A stretch of DNA of 64,000 nucleotides. Origin: Deinococcus sp. YIM 134068 (GTDB taxonomy: Bacteria; Deinococcota; Deinococci; Deinococcales; Deinococcaceae). The stretch spans positions 186,001 through 250,000 of the forward strand of contig NZ_JAZHPF010000004.1 in NCBI RefSeq assembly GCF_036543075.1, in the 5' to 3' direction. Below, piece after piece: positions 37,595-49,675 of the stretch (the first letter of the stretch is position 1; each line of letters begins with the position of its first letter). The notes beneath the pieces are model-generated. The model made no database searches. It saw nothing but the letters and a program-made list of their open reading frames with translations, and was not told the DNA's origin. The position numbers were made by a program, and so were the translations under genes.

Positions 37595-38965
37595 GTGCCC
37601 ACCGCTCACCTGCGTGACATTCTGCGCCTCGCCCTGCCCGCCAGCGCGGAGGCCGTGATTCAACTGCTCTTCAATTTCCTCGCCCAACTCATCGTGGCGG
37701 GCCTCGGGGCGACCGCCGTGGCCGCCGTCGGCTTCTCCAACAACGTGACCCTCATGCTGATCTTCACGCTCGGCACGCTGGGGACCGGGGCGGGCATCCT
37801 CGTCGCGCGGGCGCACGGGGCGGGGGACCGGGGGGCCGTGGCCCGGACGACCGGCACCGCCTTCCTGCTCGCCGCCGCGCTGACGCTGGGGCTGGCGCTC
37901 GCGCTGTGGGTCTTCGCCCGCCCGGTCCTCGCCGCGCTGGGTGCCCCGCCCGACCTGACGGAGGCGGCCACGCCCTTCTTCCGGGTGTCGCTGCTAGGCG
38001 CGCCCCTCATCGTGCTGAGCATCGTGGCGGGCAACGTGCTGCGCTCGCTGGAGAGGCCGCGCGTGCCCATGTTCGCCACCTTCGCGGCGGCGGCGGTGAA
38101 CGTGGCGCTGGGGTACGCGCTCGTGACGGGCTTCGCCGGATTCCCCGAACTCGGGCTGGTCGGGGCAGCGTGGGGCGCGGTGGCGGGACAGGCGCTCCGG
38201 GTCGTGCTGCTGGGCGCGTTCCTGTACGGGCCGCGCGGCTTCATTCCCCCGGCGTGGTCGGGGGTGGGGCGGAGTGGCCGGGTGTTGACGGGCGAACTGC
38301 TCCACCTCTCGCTCCCGCTGGCGGCGACGCAACTCGCGTGGACCGGGGGCAACCTGCTGTACGCGCTGTTCCTCGCGCGGCTGGGCACGGCGGCGCTCGC
38401 CGGGGTGCAGATCGCCAACACCATCGAGGGCATCTTCATCGTGGCCTCTGCCGGGCTGGTGCCTGCCGCGACCGCCCTGATCGGTCAGGCCGTCGGGCAG
38501 GGAAATGCGGCGCTGGCGCGCGAGCGGGCGCAGGCGGTGGAACGCTTCGGCCTCGTGACCGGGGTGGTCTTCGGGGTGCTGTTCGCCCTCTCGGCCCTCG
38601 CGCTGCCCGCCCTGTACCCGGCTGTGGGTGCGGACGTGCGGGAGGTCGCCCTCGGGGCCATCCTCATCAACGCCGCCGTGCAGGTCGTCAAGGTCGCCAA
38701 CCTCGTGCGCGGGGGCGGCGTGCTTCCCTCGGGCAGCGACACGCGCGGCGTGCTGATCGGGGACGCCGTGAGCGCCTTCGCGGTCGGCCTCCCGCTGGCG
38801 TGGCTGCTCGCTTTCGGGTTGGGGTTCGGCGTGTGGGGCGTGCTGGTCGCCCGCGTGGCCGAGGAGATTGTGAAGGTCCTGATCTTCGCTTGGCGTACGC
38901 GGAAGCTGGCGTGGCCGCGCGTCATCGAACAGCAGGCGGCGAGCGTGGCGGCGGCCTCGGATTGA
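37595..38965 (+). CDS. MATE family efflux transporter
   Basis: The 456-residue membrane protein has about 12 hydrophobic segments and the two-half MATE organisation (each half with GLGATAVAAVGFSNNV-type and RLGTAALAGVQIANTI-type motifs). MATE proteins export cationic drugs with Na+ or H+. It begins with a GTG preceded by GGAGG nine bases upstream. No regulator is adjacent. Confidence 0.9.
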   Translation: MPTAHLRDILRLALPASAEAVIQLLFNFLAQLIVAGLGATAVAAVGFSNNVTLMLIFTLGTLGTGAGILVARAHGAGDRGAVARTTGTAFLLAAALTLGLALALWVFARPVLAALGAPPDLTEAATPFFRVSLLGAPLIVLSIVAGNVLRSLERPRVPMFATFAAAAVNVALGYALVTGFAGFPELGLVGAAWGAVAGQALRVVLLGAFLYGPRGFIPPAWSGVGRSGRVLTGELLHLSLPLAATQLAWTGGNLLYALFLARLGTAALAGVQIANTIEGIFIVASAGLVPAATALIGQAVGQGNAALARERAQAVERFGLVTGVVFGVLFALSALALPALYPAVGADVREVALGAILINAAVQVVKVANLVRGGGVLPSGSDTRGVLIGDAVSAFAVGLPLAWLLAFGLGFGVWGVLVARVAEEIVKVLIFAWRTRKLAWPRVIEQQAASVAAASD

Positions 38966-39107
38966 GGGAGGTTGACTAGGTGGGGACCGCATCGGGGAAC
39001 TGGTGCGGTCACTGCCTTTGACAAACAGTGCTCAGAACGCTGTTCACGAACTTGGGCAGAATCTTCCCGCGTCGATTTGAGGCGTCCCTGTAGCAACACA
39101 TCAGGAG

Positions 39108-39401
39108 TTAAACCAGTTCAAGCCTGAGCCGCTTGCCCAACACGCCCGCCGCCCGTTGCAGGGTTCGCAGTGTGACGGCAGGGTTCTCGGGGTCCAGCAG
39201 ACGGTCCACCGCTGAGCGGCTGGTCTCCATGCGGGCGGCCAGTTCGGTTTTCGTCAGGCCGCTACGCCTCATCTCCTGTTCAATCTGAAATGCGATGACC
39301 CGCTTCAAGGCCACAGCTTCGACATCGGCCAGCAGCTCGTCTTCAGCCAGGAAGTCGTCAAAAGTGCTTCCAATATGCTTGCTCGTGAACTCGCTCTTCA
39401 T
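39108..39401 (-). CDS. XRE-family antitoxin (HigA-type)
   Basis: The 97-residue protein has an N-terminal extension followed by an HTH_3 helix-turn-helix (MRRSGLTKTELAARMETSRSAVDRLLD, residues 48-74), as in antitoxins of the HigBA/DUF891 type. It starts two bases after the toxin stop. Such antitoxins also repress their own operon. Confidence 0.87.
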   Translation of the reverse strand: MKSEFTSKHIGSTFDDFLAEDELLADVEAVALKRVIAFQIEQEMRRSGLTKTELAARMETSRSAVDRLLDPENPAVTLRTLQRAAGVLGKRLRLELV

Positions 39402-39403
39402 CG

Positions 39404-39772
39404 TTATTCGTCCTCCAGTTGTCTTAAGCGTTTCCGAGCGGCCTCAAGGTCGTTCTTGGGCGTTTTCTGGAACTTCTTGATGAATCCGTGGAGCAGGATC
39501 ATACGGTCGCCCAAGACGGTGAAGATGATGCGGGCGATGCCGTCCTCCAGCGTGGTACGAACTTCCCACAGGCTCTTCTCCAGCTTGCGGATGAGGAGCA
39601 TCCCGATGGGCCAGCCAAATTGAGCGGTCTTGATGTCCTCCCCGATCCTCCTGCGGTCCTCGCGTGTGAGCGACCTCAACCATTCCCGGACGGGTTCGTT
39701 GCCCGCCGTGGTGCGGAAGAACCGAACCTCAAGGATGGGTTGTGGCGCTTCGGGTTCGGGTGGGGCGGTCAC
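39404..39772 (-). CDS. RelE/HigB-like toxin (Gp49 family)
   Basis: The 122-residue protein has the family pattern EVRFFRTTAGNEPVREWLR, then LIRKLEKSLWEVRT and ARIIFTVLGDRMILLHGFIKKFQKTP, as in phage-derived Gp49-like/HigB mRNA interferases. The toxin precedes the antitoxin, the reverse of most RelBE loci and normal for HigBA. The GTG at 39772 is preferred to the TTG at 39790, with TACACT (39781-39786, minus) eight bases upstream. Confidence 0.87.
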   Translation of the reverse strand: MTAPPEPEAPQPILEVRFFRTTAGNEPVREWLRSLTREDRRRIGEDIKTAQFGWPIGMLLIRKLEKSLWEVRTTLEDGIARIIFTVLGDRMILLHGFIKKFQKTPKNDLEAARKRLRQLEDE

Positions 39773-39820
39773 ACCACAGGAGTGTACCAAAATAAGTACA
39801 AGACCGCGAAGCTGCCTTCT

Positions 39821-39841
39821 CCCTAACTCCTAACCCCTACC
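39821..39841. repeat. heptamer array containing the MaoC-gene stop
   Basis: Three units (CCCTAAC, TCCTAAC, CCCTACC) overlap the stop codon of the next minus-strand gene (39837-39839). Confidence 0.7.
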
Positions 39842-40319
39842 CCCTCCGCTGCATCAGCGCCGTCCGCCTGCACCGCGCCACCACCTCGCCGCGTTGGTTG
39901 ATGGCCCGGTGTTCCACGGTCACGATTCCGGCGTCCGGGCGGCTGCGGCTCTCGCGGACCTCCAGCACCTCCGACTCGGCGCGCAGGGTGTCGCCGTGGA
40001 AGACGGGCTTCGGGAACACCACGTCATTCATGCCGAGGTTGGCGACGAGCGTGCCCAGTGTCAGCTCGTGGACGCTCAGGCCGATGAGGAGGCTCAGGGT
40101 CAGGAGGCTGTTGACGAGCGGGCGTCCGAACTCGGTGGCGGCGGCGTACTCGTGGTCGAGGTGGAGGGGCTGCGGATTCATCGTCAGCGTCGTGAAGAAG
40201 ACGTTATCGGCCTCCGTGACCGTGCGCGTGACCCGGTGGCGGATGACGGTGCCGACGGGCAGCTCCTCGAAGTAGCGGCCCTGGGGACGGTTCAGGTCCT
40301 CGTTCAGTGGTACTGTCAC
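39837..40319 (-). CDS. MaoC-like dehydratase/hydratase
   Basis: The 160-residue protein has a hot-dog fold with the MaoC hydratase motif [22 protein letters not shown] (catalytic Asp and His) and [16 protein letters not shown]. It starts with a GTG overlapping the stop of the CoA ester lyase (GTGA). Its product is probably a hydratase acting on a short enoyl-CoA made or used by its coupled neighbour, e.g. in mesaconyl/methylmalyl-CoA metabolism; this is inferred. Confidence 0.87.
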   Translation of the reverse strand: MTVPLNEDLNRPQGRYFEELPVGTVIRHRVTRTVTEADNVFFTTLTMNPQPLHLDHEYAAATEFGRPLVNSLLTLSLLIGLSVHELTLGTLVANLGMNDVVFPKPVFHGDTLRAESEVLEVRESRSRPDAGIVTVEHRAINQRGEVVARCRRTALMQRRG

Positions 40320-41194
40320 GGCTGCTCCCCCCGCCCACTCAGGATGGCCCGCGCCCGCGCGAGCATCGGCTCGTCCACCATCTGCCCCTCGAAGGTGAGA
40401 ACGCCCCGGCCCGAGAGCGCCGCCTCGTGCGCCGCATCCAGCAGACGGCGGGCACGCCCGGCCTCCGCGTCGGTGGGGCCGAACGTCTCGTGGGCGAGGG
40501 CCACCTGCGCCGGGTGGATACACAGCTTGCCCGCGTACCCCAGCGCGCGGCCCTGCGCGGCGTCCTCCCGGAAGGCGGAGGCGTCATTCAGACGCGTCAC
40601 CACGATGTCGAGCGCCGGAACCCCCGCCAGCCGCGCGGCGAGGGCGACCCGCGAGCGGGCGTAGAGAACCTCCAGGTTTGGAAGAGGCACTGTGCCGGGC
40701 GTGCGCGTGCCCCCCAGGTCCGTCACGTAATCCTCCGCCCCGAAGTACGCCCACGCGACGGGCGGCACCAGAATCTCCCGCGCGTTCCACACGCCCGCGC
40801 CCGTCTCCAGCCCCGCCATGAGGGGGAGGCTCAGGCCGCGTTCCGTCAGCGCCTCCGCCGCCAGCCGCACGTCTGCCGCCGACTCCAGCTTGGGCACGAC
40901 CACGCCCGCGAGTTCGGGCGTCAGCACCGCGAGATCGTCCGCAAAGAAGGGCGAGTGCGGCGCGTTCACCCGCACGAAGACGGCGAGGTGAGGATGGGCG
41001 GCGATCAGGTCGCGCGCCGCGTCCCGCGTGACCGTGCGCGCCGATGCCTTCGCCTCCGGGGTGGCGGGCACGGCGTCCTCCAGGTCGAGGACCACGGCAT
41101 CCGGCTGTGCGCGGGGCAGCTTGGCGATGAGGTCGGCACGGTTGCCGGGCGCGAAGAGGACGCTGCGCGGGCGCGGAACGGGCGCAGGAGTCAC
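40316..41194 (-). CDS. HpcH/HpaI aldolase/citrate lyase family (CitE-like) CoA ester lyase
   Basis: The 292-residue protein follows the CitE pattern: [27 protein letters not shown] (metal-binding Glu/Asp), [19 protein letters not shown], and the C-terminal KLCIHPAQV. Relatives cleave malyl-, methylmalyl- or citramalyl-CoA. A GTG at 41194 is chosen with TAGCGT ten bases upstream (41205-41210, minus). The open frame to 41320 has no support. Confidence 0.87.
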   Translation of the reverse strand: MTPAPVPRPRSVLFAPGNRADLIAKLPRAQPDAVVLDLEDAVPATPEAKASARTVTRDAARDLIAAHPHLAVFVRVNAPHSPFFADDLAVLTPELAGVVVPKLESAADVRLAAEALTERGLSLPLMAGLETGAGVWNAREILVPPVAWAYFGAEDYVTDLGGTRTPGTVPLPNLEVLYARSRVALAARLAGVPALDIVVTRLNDASAFREDAAQGRALGYAGKLCIHPAQVALAHETFGPTDAEAGRARRLLDAAHEAALSGRGVLTFEGQMVDEPMLARARAILSGRGEQP

Positions 41195-41352
41195 GCCGTC
41201 CCCCACGCTAGGGAGGGGAAAAACAGGTTGGACATCGCCGCCAGTGTACGTGCCGTGACCGGCCCTGGACACGGCGAGGACACGCCCGCTGTGGAGGATG
41301 AGGTCAGGTGCCCCGGACACGGGAAGGAGCGCCGAGGAGAGCGAGGAGACCT

Positions 41353-41649
41353 ATGAACACGACCGACACCGCCACGACCGACACCGCCGACGCCGCCCGC
41401 CACACCCAGCGCGAACACAAGCTGCTGATCCGCGAGGTGCGGGGACTTCAGGCCAGCCTGCGCGAACTCGTCGAGACGGACCATCTGGAGGAACTGCTGA
41501 GGATCATTCCCCGCCCCGGCTGGACCACGCCCGCCGAGTTCGTCCTCGTGCGGGGCGGCGTCGCGCAGATGCGGGCGCAGGTGGAGGCCCTGAAGACCTT
41601 CCAGGAGCAGGTCGTCCGGGGAGCGGACCTCGTGGGCAGGGCGGGCTGA
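41353..41649 (+). CDS. small helical hypothetical protein
   Basis: The 98-residue protein is Thr/Ala/Asp-rich for the first 20 residues, then helical and charged (HTQREHKLLIREVRGLQASLRELV, MRAQVEALKTFQEQVV), so it may form a coiled coil. The ATG at 41353 has GAGGAG four bases upstream. Family not recognised. It converges on the GNAT/KTSC pair, across the 41661 hairpin. Confidence 0.65.
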   Translation: MNTTDTATTDTADAARHTQREHKLLIREVRGLQASLRELVETDHLEELLRIIPRPGWTTPAEFVLVRGGVAQMRAQVEALKTFQEQVVRGADLVGRAG

Positions 41650-41660
41650 TCATCTCAACC

Positions 41661-41768
41661 CAGAGCACTTGACCAAAAAAGAGGTGTCACCCTGAGCGAA
41701 GCGAGGGGTCTCCATTGGCAGAGCGAGATGCTTCGCTCAGCATGACGGGATTCTATCAAATGCTCTAG
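41661..41768. repeat. 108-base palindromic intergenic element
   Basis: Outer arms AGAGCACTTGA (41662-41672) and TCAAATGCTCT (41757-41767) pair with one mismatch, and inner arms GTCACCCTGAGCGAAGC and GCTTCGCTCAGCATGAC pair almost throughout. The whole folds as one long interrupted hairpin. The inner motif resembles repeats I have seen between genes in unrelated bacteria. Confidence 0.7.
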
Positions 41769-41817
41769 AACGACCGAATCGGCGCTTCCCAGTTCGGTCG
41801 CTTTCTGGTCCTTCCGC

Positions 41818-42315
41818 CTACGACCTGTCAGCGCCCACCCGCAACTCGTACCGGGCGACGCGAAAGCCCCGCACCTCCCGCTCGTCCACCCGCCGGAAGC
41901 CCGCCGCCTCATAGAGGGCGTGGAGTTTTGGACGGGCGGTGGCGGTATCGAGGCGAAGAAAGGGGAGTCCAGTGTCCCGCGTCTCCCTCCTGGCCTCCTC
42001 CAACAGTTGAAAGGCGAGGTGCCGTCCTTGCGCGTCCGGGTGAATGCCGAGCTTATGCAGGTAGAGCGCCGCGCCGGGGGCGTCCTCCGGCCAGAACAGC
42101 GCGTTCTCGGCGAGCAGGACGAAAGCGCCCACGGCCACGCCCCCCCGCCACGCCACACGCCAGCCCTCCGCCGGGTAACTTCGCGTCAGGCGCTCCGGCG
42201 TCAGGCTGGACACGGGCCAGAGCGGTTCTCCCCGTGCGGCGAGGTTCGCGGCGGTTGCCGTCAGCACCCTGGAGGCCGCGTTCACATCCCCGCGCGTGAA
42301 GGTGAGGTCGGTCAT
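41818..42315 (-). CDS. GNAT family N-acetyltransferase
   Basis: The 165-residue protein has the GNAT pattern: KLGIHPDAQGRHLAFQLLEEA (acetyl-CoA motif A, with Q/R-x-x-G) followed by FLRLDTATARPKLHALYEAAGFR (motif B). Substrate unknown. It starts with an ATG overlapping the KTSC gene stop (ATGA), so both form an operon. Confidence 0.85.
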   Translation of the reverse strand: MTDLTFTRGDVNAASRVLTATAANLAARGEPLWPVSSLTPERLTRSYPAEGWRVAWRGGVAVGAFVLLAENALFWPEDAPGAALYLHKLGIHPDAQGRHLAFQLLEEARRETRDTGLPFLRLDTATARPKLHALYEAAGFRRVDEREVRGFRVARYELRVGADRS

Positions 42316-42545
42316 CGTCGCCCGCGCGTCCTGACCTGTTTGTATGCATAGCAGTCGTCGATGGAGGTCTTGAAGTACGACCCCGGCGAGGTCGCGTTTC
42401 GCAGGCCGTCGAACACTTCCTGTTCCACGCCGCTGTATTCGTACCGTTTGCCGCTGTGGAAGAGGATGGTCAGTGTCCGCGTTTCCCCGTCGTACCCGAT
42501 ATGGCTCATCATGCTGGACTCGACCGGAAACAGAATCACGTCCAT
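42312..42545 (-). CDS. KTSC domain protein
   Basis: The 77-residue protein matches the KTSC domain: ESSMMSHIGYDGETRTLTI, FHSGKRYEYSGV and SPGSYFKTSIDDCYAYKQV. The function of the domain is unknown. The start is leaderless, with TATGCT (42552-42557, minus) six bases before the ATG. Confidence 0.85.
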   Translation of the reverse strand: MDVILFPVESSMMSHIGYDGETRTLTILFHSGKRYEYSGVEQEVFDGLRNATSPGSYFKTSIDDCYAYKQVRTRGRR

Positions 42546-42576
42546 AGCAGCAGCATAGACGGACGCTCTGCCCTCG

Positions 42577-43155
42577 CTACCCGCCCAATGCTGGTGCCGC
42601 CTCAATGCCCGTCGCGTACAGGTCGCCCCCGCGCGCCTCCAGCCGCACGCGGGGAAGCGGCCCGTTCGCCTTGCCGAAGACGGCCTCCCCGGCTTTCAGG
42701 GGGTCGAACACCGCGTAGTGACACGGGCAGCCGAGTTGCGGGTGCCGCTCCCCCTCGGGCGGGCGGTAGTTGTATGCGAAGGCCAGCACCTCCGGGTCAC
42801 GCACGAGGTTGACCGCGCAGCCGAGATGGGTGCAGACGCGCGAGTAGGCCGCGTAGTACGCGCCGTCCACGCTCAACCCGCCGGAGACGGGGGCAGGTAG
42901 CCGCAGCAGGAGGCAGGGCCGCCCGTCGTAGGTGAAGGGACGCTCGGCCCAATCGGTGCCCAGATCGGCGCGGGCGGCGACGCGGACGGCCTCGCTCGGC
43001 TGGAACTCCGGCTCGCCTGCCTCCCGCTTGCCGAACGTCACGCGCGAGGCGTACCACCCCATGTACCCGAACGCCCCCAGCGTTCCCGCCACGGGCACCA
43101 CCCACCAACGTTCCAGGAGGTTGCGGCGACTGAGTTTGACGGGGTTGGGTCTCAC
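42577..43155 (-). CDS. Rieske [2Fe-2S] iron-sulfur protein
   Basis: The 192-residue protein has an N-terminal membrane anchor (about 20-40) and a Rieske domain with both cluster boxes: CTHLGC (Cys108, His110, Cys113) and GCPCH (Cys143, Cys145, His146). It is a quinol:cytochrome-type iron-sulfur subunit. No cytochrome b gene lies in the window. The start is a GTG overlapping the upstream stop (GTGA) with AGAAGGAAGG before it, so it is the last gene of the ccm-H/I operon. Confidence 0.92.
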   Translation of the reverse strand: MRPNPVKLSRRNLLERWWVVPVAGTLGAFGYMGWYASRVTFGKREAGEPEFQPSEAVRVAARADLGTDWAERPFTYDGRPCLLLRLPAPVSGGLSVDGAYYAAYSRVCTHLGCAVNLVRDPEVLAFAYNYRPPEGERHPQLGCPCHYAVFDPLKAGEAVFGKANGPLPRVRLEARGGDLYATGIEAAPALGG

Positions 43156-44216
43156 GACCCTTCCTTCTGCCAGCGTTCCATTAGATCGAGGAGGGCATTC
43201 AACTCGTCGGGCTTGAGGTTCGGGTAGGCGGGCATGGCCCCCTTGCCGTTCACGGTGACGCTCCGCAACGCCCCCCGCGACAGGTTGGAGGCCCGCAGGC
43301 TGGGACCGAGGCCGCCCCCGCCGTTCGGACCGTGGCAGCTCGCGCAGTTGGCGGCGTAGATCTTGAGGCCGAGGTCGCCCTCGTTCCGGCGGGCGCGGAT
43401 GGCCGTGATGAGTTCGTCGGCGTCGCGGCCCTTCGGGTCGAGCGTGCGGTAGCGTTCCAACGCCGCCAGCGCGTCCGCGTCCTGCCCGAAGCGGGCGAGC
43501 GCGAACCCGAGCAGGAGTTGCGACTCCGGCTCCCTCGGGGCGAGTTGCGCCGCCGCCTGAATGAGCCGGAACGCCTGCCGCGTGTCCTCGGGCGAGGGGG
43601 TCTGGTCGCCGGTCTGGGTGCCCGCCTGGTCGGGCCGCGTGAGGAGCAGGATGCCCAGCCGCCGCAGGGCCTCGGGCTGCCGCGCGTCGAGCCGCAGGGC
43701 GCTGGCGTAGGCGGTGACGGCCTGGCTGTACTGGGCGGAGTCGAAGGCCGCCCGGCCCCACGCGAGATACGCGCCCTTGTCGCCCGTCGCCTCCGCCCGC
43801 CGCCGCAGCCCCGGCAGGGCGAGGGTGTCGCGCACGTCCTGCGCCTCCGCCGCCCCCAGCGAGGCGAGCTGCCAGCGCGGCACGAGGGTCACGGCCCCGG
43901 CCACTGTAACGAGCGCGGCCACGGTGAGGCCAGACAGCGCCAGCGTCCGCGTGCGCCCACTCCGTTCCCTCGGGGGAGGGGCGGGCGGCAGCGCGTCGAG
44001 CGCCCGCAGCGTCAGCGCCGCGCGGCGTTCGAGGTCGGGACGGCGCGACTCGTCGCTCAGGCTGGCGAGTTCGGCATACAACCGCTCCCGCTCGGCGGTG
44101 AGTCGCCCGCGCTCCGGGGCGTCCGGGTCGGCGGGCACCCCACCCCGCAGTGGTTGAAGGACGAGGACGAGTGCCGCCACGACGATCAGCGCGAACAGAA
44201 CGAGGCTGAAGATCAT
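43152..44216 (-). CDS. CcmI-like TPR protein with C-terminal c-type cytochrome
   Basis: The 354-residue protein has two N-terminal membrane segments (residues 1-22 and about 95-115), a TPR-rich middle (e.g. [28 protein letters not shown]) and, at the end, a heme-c domain with NCASCHG (Cys291, Cys294, His295) and Met328 (GAMPAY) as a likely sixth ligand. CcmI chaperones apocytochrome during maturation; here the chaperone and a cytochrome are one chain. It overlaps ccmH (ATGA) upstream and the Rieske gene downstream (GTGA). Confidence 0.88.
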   Translation of the reverse strand: MIFSLVLFALIVVAALVLVLQPLRGGVPADPDAPERGRLTAERERLYAELASLSDESRRPDLERRAALTLRALDALPPAPPPRERSGRTRTLALSGLTVAALVTVAGAVTLVPRWQLASLGAAEAQDVRDTLALPGLRRRAEATGDKGAYLAWGRAAFDSAQYSQAVTAYASALRLDARQPEALRRLGILLLTRPDQAGTQTGDQTPSPEDTRQAFRLIQAAAQLAPREPESQLLLGFALARFGQDADALAALERYRTLDPKGRDADELITAIRARRNEGDLGLKIYAANCASCHGPNGGGGLGPSLRASNLSRGALRSVTVNGKGAMPAYPNLKPDELNALLDLMERWQKEGS

Positions 44217-44728
44217 GCGCCGTCCCCCGTCCCGTCATCCCGCCGGGTCTCCCGCCGCACCTGCGCGAGGAAGGGGTCGAAGCCCTCGTCGGCCACGGGG
44301 GACACCGCGACGGGTGCCGTCTGAGCCGTCACCACAGGCCGCCGCAGGAAGCGCCACAGCGCCGCCCCACCCCCCGCCAGCGCGAGCAGGGGAGCGCCCC
44401 ACAGCAGCAGGTTGCTCCCTTCCTTCGGCGGGTCCAGCAGCACGAAGTTTCCGTACCGCGCCGCGAAGTAGGCGTACACCTCCCGGTCGCTGCGCCCCGC
44501 CGCCACCTGCTCGCGCACGTCCCGCAGCATCTCCCGGCTGATGTCGTTCGTGCTCTCCGTGATGGGCACCCCCGTGCAGATCGGGCAGCGCAGGTTCGTG
44601 CCCAGCCGCTCGGCCCGCGTCTCCTGCTCGGGCGTGAGCGCGAGGGAGGCGGACAGCAGAAGGCAGAGGGCGGAAGGCAACAGCCGCCGAAGGGCTGACG
44701 GCTGACGGCTGACGGCTGACCGCCTCAC
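44213..44728 (-). CDS. ccmH: cytochrome c maturation protein CcmH
   Basis: CcmH is a membrane-bound thiol-disulfide protein that reduces apocytochrome c cysteines for heme ligation. The 171-residue protein has the active site [22 protein letters not shown] and a C-terminal membrane segment with [12 protein letters not shown]. It starts with a GTG overlapping the ccmG stop (GTGA). The signal-peptide region ([12 protein letters not shown]) is encoded by a heptamer array inserted at this junction. Confidence 0.92.
   Translation of the reverse strand: MRRSAVSRQPSALRRLLPSALCLLLSASLALTPEQETRAERLGTNLRCPICTGVPITESTNDISREMLRDVREQVAAGRSDREVYAYFAARYGNFVLLDPPKEGSNLLLWGAPLLALAGGGAALWRFLRRPVVTAQTAPVAVSPVADEGFDPFLAQVRRETRRDDGTGDGA
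44657..44722. repeat. heptamer arrays inside the ccmG-ccmH junction
   Basis: Three units of the CAGAAGG type (44657-44677) and four of the CTGACGG type (44695-44722) end two bases before the ccmG stop (44725-44727, minus). Both arrays are translated as the ccmH N-terminus. Confidence 0.85.
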
Positions 44729-45303
44729 AGCCCCTCCACCCCGATCTTCTCCAGCCCCGCGTTCAGCCGCTCCCGGCTCAGGCCGCCCCGGTCCACGTGC
44801 CGGATGATGCCCTCCTCGTCGATGAAGACGGTTTCGGGAATGCCCGCCACGCCGTAATTGATGCCCGTGCGGATGCCGGGGTCGCGCAGGGAGGGGTAGG
44901 CGAGAGCGTACTCGCGGATGAAGTCGCGGGCGCTTTGCTCCCTCGTCTCCTGAAAGAGGATGCCGACGACCGCGAGACCCTGCCCGGCCCCCTGCCGCTC
45001 GCTGAGTTCGCGGAAGAGGGGTGCCTCCTCCCGGCACGGCCCGCACCACGACGCCCAGAAGTTGAGCACGACGGGCCGCCCCCGCAGCGATGCGAGGCTG
45101 ACCTGCGCGCCGTCCAGACTCTCCAGCGTGAACGTCGGGGCCGCCTTGCCCACGAGCGGCCCGCCGTCCGTGGCATTCCGCGCCGGACTCAGCAGCGCCG
45201 CGCCCAGCACCGCCACCAGTGCGGCGGCCAGCAGGGGCGGCAGCAGACGACGCCACAGCGGGGCGGGTGCCTTTGATTTGGAGTTGTTGACCAGCTCTGT
45301 CAT
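44725..45303 (-). CDS. ccmG: CcmG/DsbE thiol-disulfide oxidoreductase
   Basis: CcmG reduces apocytochrome c or CcmH in the periplasm. The 192-residue protein has an N-terminal membrane anchor (about 18-40) and a thioredoxin fold with WCGPC in [10 protein letters not shown] and the cis-Pro motif [15 protein letters not shown] lies seven bases before the ATG. ccmH follows with an overlap. Confidence 0.93.
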   Translation of the reverse strand: MTELVNNSKSKAPAPLWRRLLPPLLAAALVAVLGAALLSPARNATDGGPLVGKAAPTFTLESLDGAQVSLASLRGRPVVLNFWASWCGPCREEAPLFRELSERQGAGQGLAVVGILFQETREQSARDFIREYALAYPSLRDPGIRTGINYGVAGIPETVFIDEEGIIRHVDRGGLSRERLNAGLEKIGVEGL

Positions 45304-45325
45304 GGGTTCGTTCCTTGTGAGAAGG

Positions 45326-45420
45326 AGTTAGGCGTTAGGCGTCAGGGCTTTCGCTCCTCCCCCCTTGTGGGGAGGCTGGGACTCGCAGAGCTGCGAAGCA
45401 GAGGGGGGAACCGAAGCGAC
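45326..45420. repeat. heptamer array and family 2 element between ccmF and ccmG
   Basis: Bases 45326-45346 are three units of the AGTTAGG type, 23 bases before the ccmG start. Bases 45350-45420 align with the reverse complement of 8211-8280 and contain a perfect inverted repeat TCGCAG-AG-CTGCGA. Confidence 0.6.
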
Positions 45421-45450
45421 CGAGCCGCGCCCCTCACCTCCCAACTCCCC

Positions 45451-47433
<1,983 letters not shown>

Positions 47434-47446
47434 GGATGGCGAGTCC

Positions 47447-47905
47447 TCACTCGCTCTGCCTCAGCAGGTCCTTCAACTCCGCCTGCGTCTGGGGCACGTT
47501 GTACTCCTCGGAGTGCTTCACCACGAGTTCGGAGGCGTGGAAGGTATTGCCCTGAAACTCCCCGCGCACCACGACGCCCTGGTTCTCCTTGAACAGATCG
47601 CTCACCGCGCCCGTGTACTGCACCGGGAAGCTCGCGCCGCCGTCCGTCACGTCGAAGCGGAGGTCGAGCGTCTGCGGGTCGTACCGCACCGCCCGCACGA
47701 GGCCACCCATGCGGAGGGGTCGGCCCTCCAGCTCCGCGCGCTGCTGCACGTACTCCGTGGGCGTGACGAAGTATTCGAGGCTCCGGCCCAGATTTCCGAA
47801 GGCGATGAAGCCCGTCAGTCCGACGAGGGCGAGGACGCCGAGGACGGTAGGGAGTGGACTGCGCTTGCGCCGCCTCGCTTGCGGCAGGGGAGAGGGAGCG
47901 GTCAA
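47447..47905 (-). CDS. ccmE: heme chaperone CcmE
   Basis: CcmE binds heme covalently in the periplasm and hands it to CcmF. The 152-residue protein has an N-terminal membrane segment, TPTEYVQQ and a C-terminal [11 protein letters not shown] containing the heme-binding His and the conserved Tyr. It begins with a TTG overlapping the CcmD stop (TTGA), with AGGAGG upstream. Confidence 0.9.
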   Translation of the reverse strand: MTAPSPLPQARRRKRSPLPTVLGVLALVGLTGFIAFGNLGRSLEYFVTPTEYVQQRAELEGRPLRMGGLVRAVRYDPQTLDLRFDVTDGGASFPVQYTGAVSDLFKENQGVVVRGEFQGNTFHASELVVKHSEEYNVPQTQAELKDLLRQSE

Positions 47906-48013
47906 CGTGACCCCTCCTCGCGGTTGCCACGCAGCCGTAGCCACATCCAACCGAGGTAGGCGGCGAGGAGCACGAAGGTCACGACGTAGACGACGATCAC
48001 GTAGGCGGCGTAC

Positions 48014-48021
<8 letters not shown>
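47902..48021 (-). CDS. ccmD: heme exporter subunit CcmD
   Basis: CcmD is a one-helix subunit that lets the CcmABC complex release holo-CcmE. The 39-residue frame begins at a GTG inside the ccmC stop region, has one membrane helix (VIVVYVVTFVLLAAYLGW) and a basic C-terminus ([11 protein letters not shown]). Its place between ccmC and ccmE supports the call. Confidence 0.85.
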
Positions 48022-48724
<703 letters not shown>

Positions 48725-48941
48725 GTCGCTCCCTATTCTGAACCGCGCTCCGGTGAGTCACCGTGACCCGTGGGCGCAGCCTGCTCTCGTGGGCATAGAA
48801 TCGCGTCCTGGCGCGTGTGGGGCAAGTGCGAGTGTCCCCCCAGGCGGGGGCGGAGGGGCGGCCCGAACCCTCTGCCGGATGAGGTACGGTGAGCGTCCAA
48901 CGCACCCTGCCCACCCACTCCCGGCCCCCGGAGGTCCCCCT

Positions 48942-49667
48942 GTGAAGCCTGCCCGCGCCCTGCTCCTGACTGCCGCCGCCCTTGCCCTCGCCGCCCTGGT
49001 CGCCGCCTGTTCGCCCTCGGCGTCCGCGCCCGCCGTGCCCGCTCCCCTGCCCGACCCGGCCACGTACCAGCCCGTCGATGCGCCCGTCTCCGTCCCCGAC
49101 GTGGGCGAGGTGGGCCGCTGGATGATCACCAAAGACCTCGTGCCCGCGACCTGGCTCGGGGAGAAGGTTGGGGGCCGCACCCTGCGCGAGCCGATCAACG
49201 TGCTCCTGATCGACCGCGCCGCCCGTACCCCGGAGGAAGCGACGGCCCGCCTCCTCGCCGCGATGACCGCCGCCGGGTACGGGCCGAAGGGGAGGCACTC
49301 CACCGGGTATCACGGGGAGATAGGGGGTCGCCTCTACTCCATGCTGCCCACCGGGCAGGGCGAGGCGTTCAGCGACGACCCCTTCTACGTGCCCAACAAC
49401 CACGGGCGCGTCTTCGGCCCGGTGCCGCTGGAGCGGGGCTATGCCTTCACCGGGGCCTTCAGCCTGGAGGGCATCCGCCTCCTGCCCCGGCCCGGCCACC
49501 CCTACCGCTCCTTCCAGGTGTCGCGCGAGGATTTGGCGAACGAGTTGAATGCCAAGACCCCCTTCAAACACGCCGGGTACGTGGACATGGGTTCGCGGCT
49601 GGACACGCCGAGCGAGACGACCGGGGACCACGACGGGCGGGCGGTGCTGCTGGTGGCGGCGGAATAG
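48942..49667 (+). CDS. putative lipoprotein
   Basis: The 241-residue protein begins with a lipoprotein signal (MKPARALLLT, then LVAACS with the lipobox Cys), an Ala/Pro linker, and a soluble domain with RTPEEATARLLAAMTAAGYG. The GTG at 48942 has GGAGG seven bases upstream. A TAGAAT box at 48796-48801 may be the promoter. The family is unknown; it is inserted between ccmB and ccmC on the opposite strand. Confidence 0.72.
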   Translation: MKPARALLLTAAALALAALVAACSPSASAPAVPAPLPDPATYQPVDAPVSVPDVGEVGRWMITKDLVPATWLGEKVGGRTLREPINVLLIDRAARTPEEATARLLAAMTAAGYGPKGRHSTGYHGEIGGRLYSMLPTGQGEAFSDDPFYVPNNHGRVFGPVPLERGYAFTGAFSLEGIRLLPRPGHPYRSFQVSREDLANELNAKTPFKHAGYVDMGSRLDTPSETTGDHDGRAVLLVAAE

Positions 49668-49675
49668 GGGAGGGT

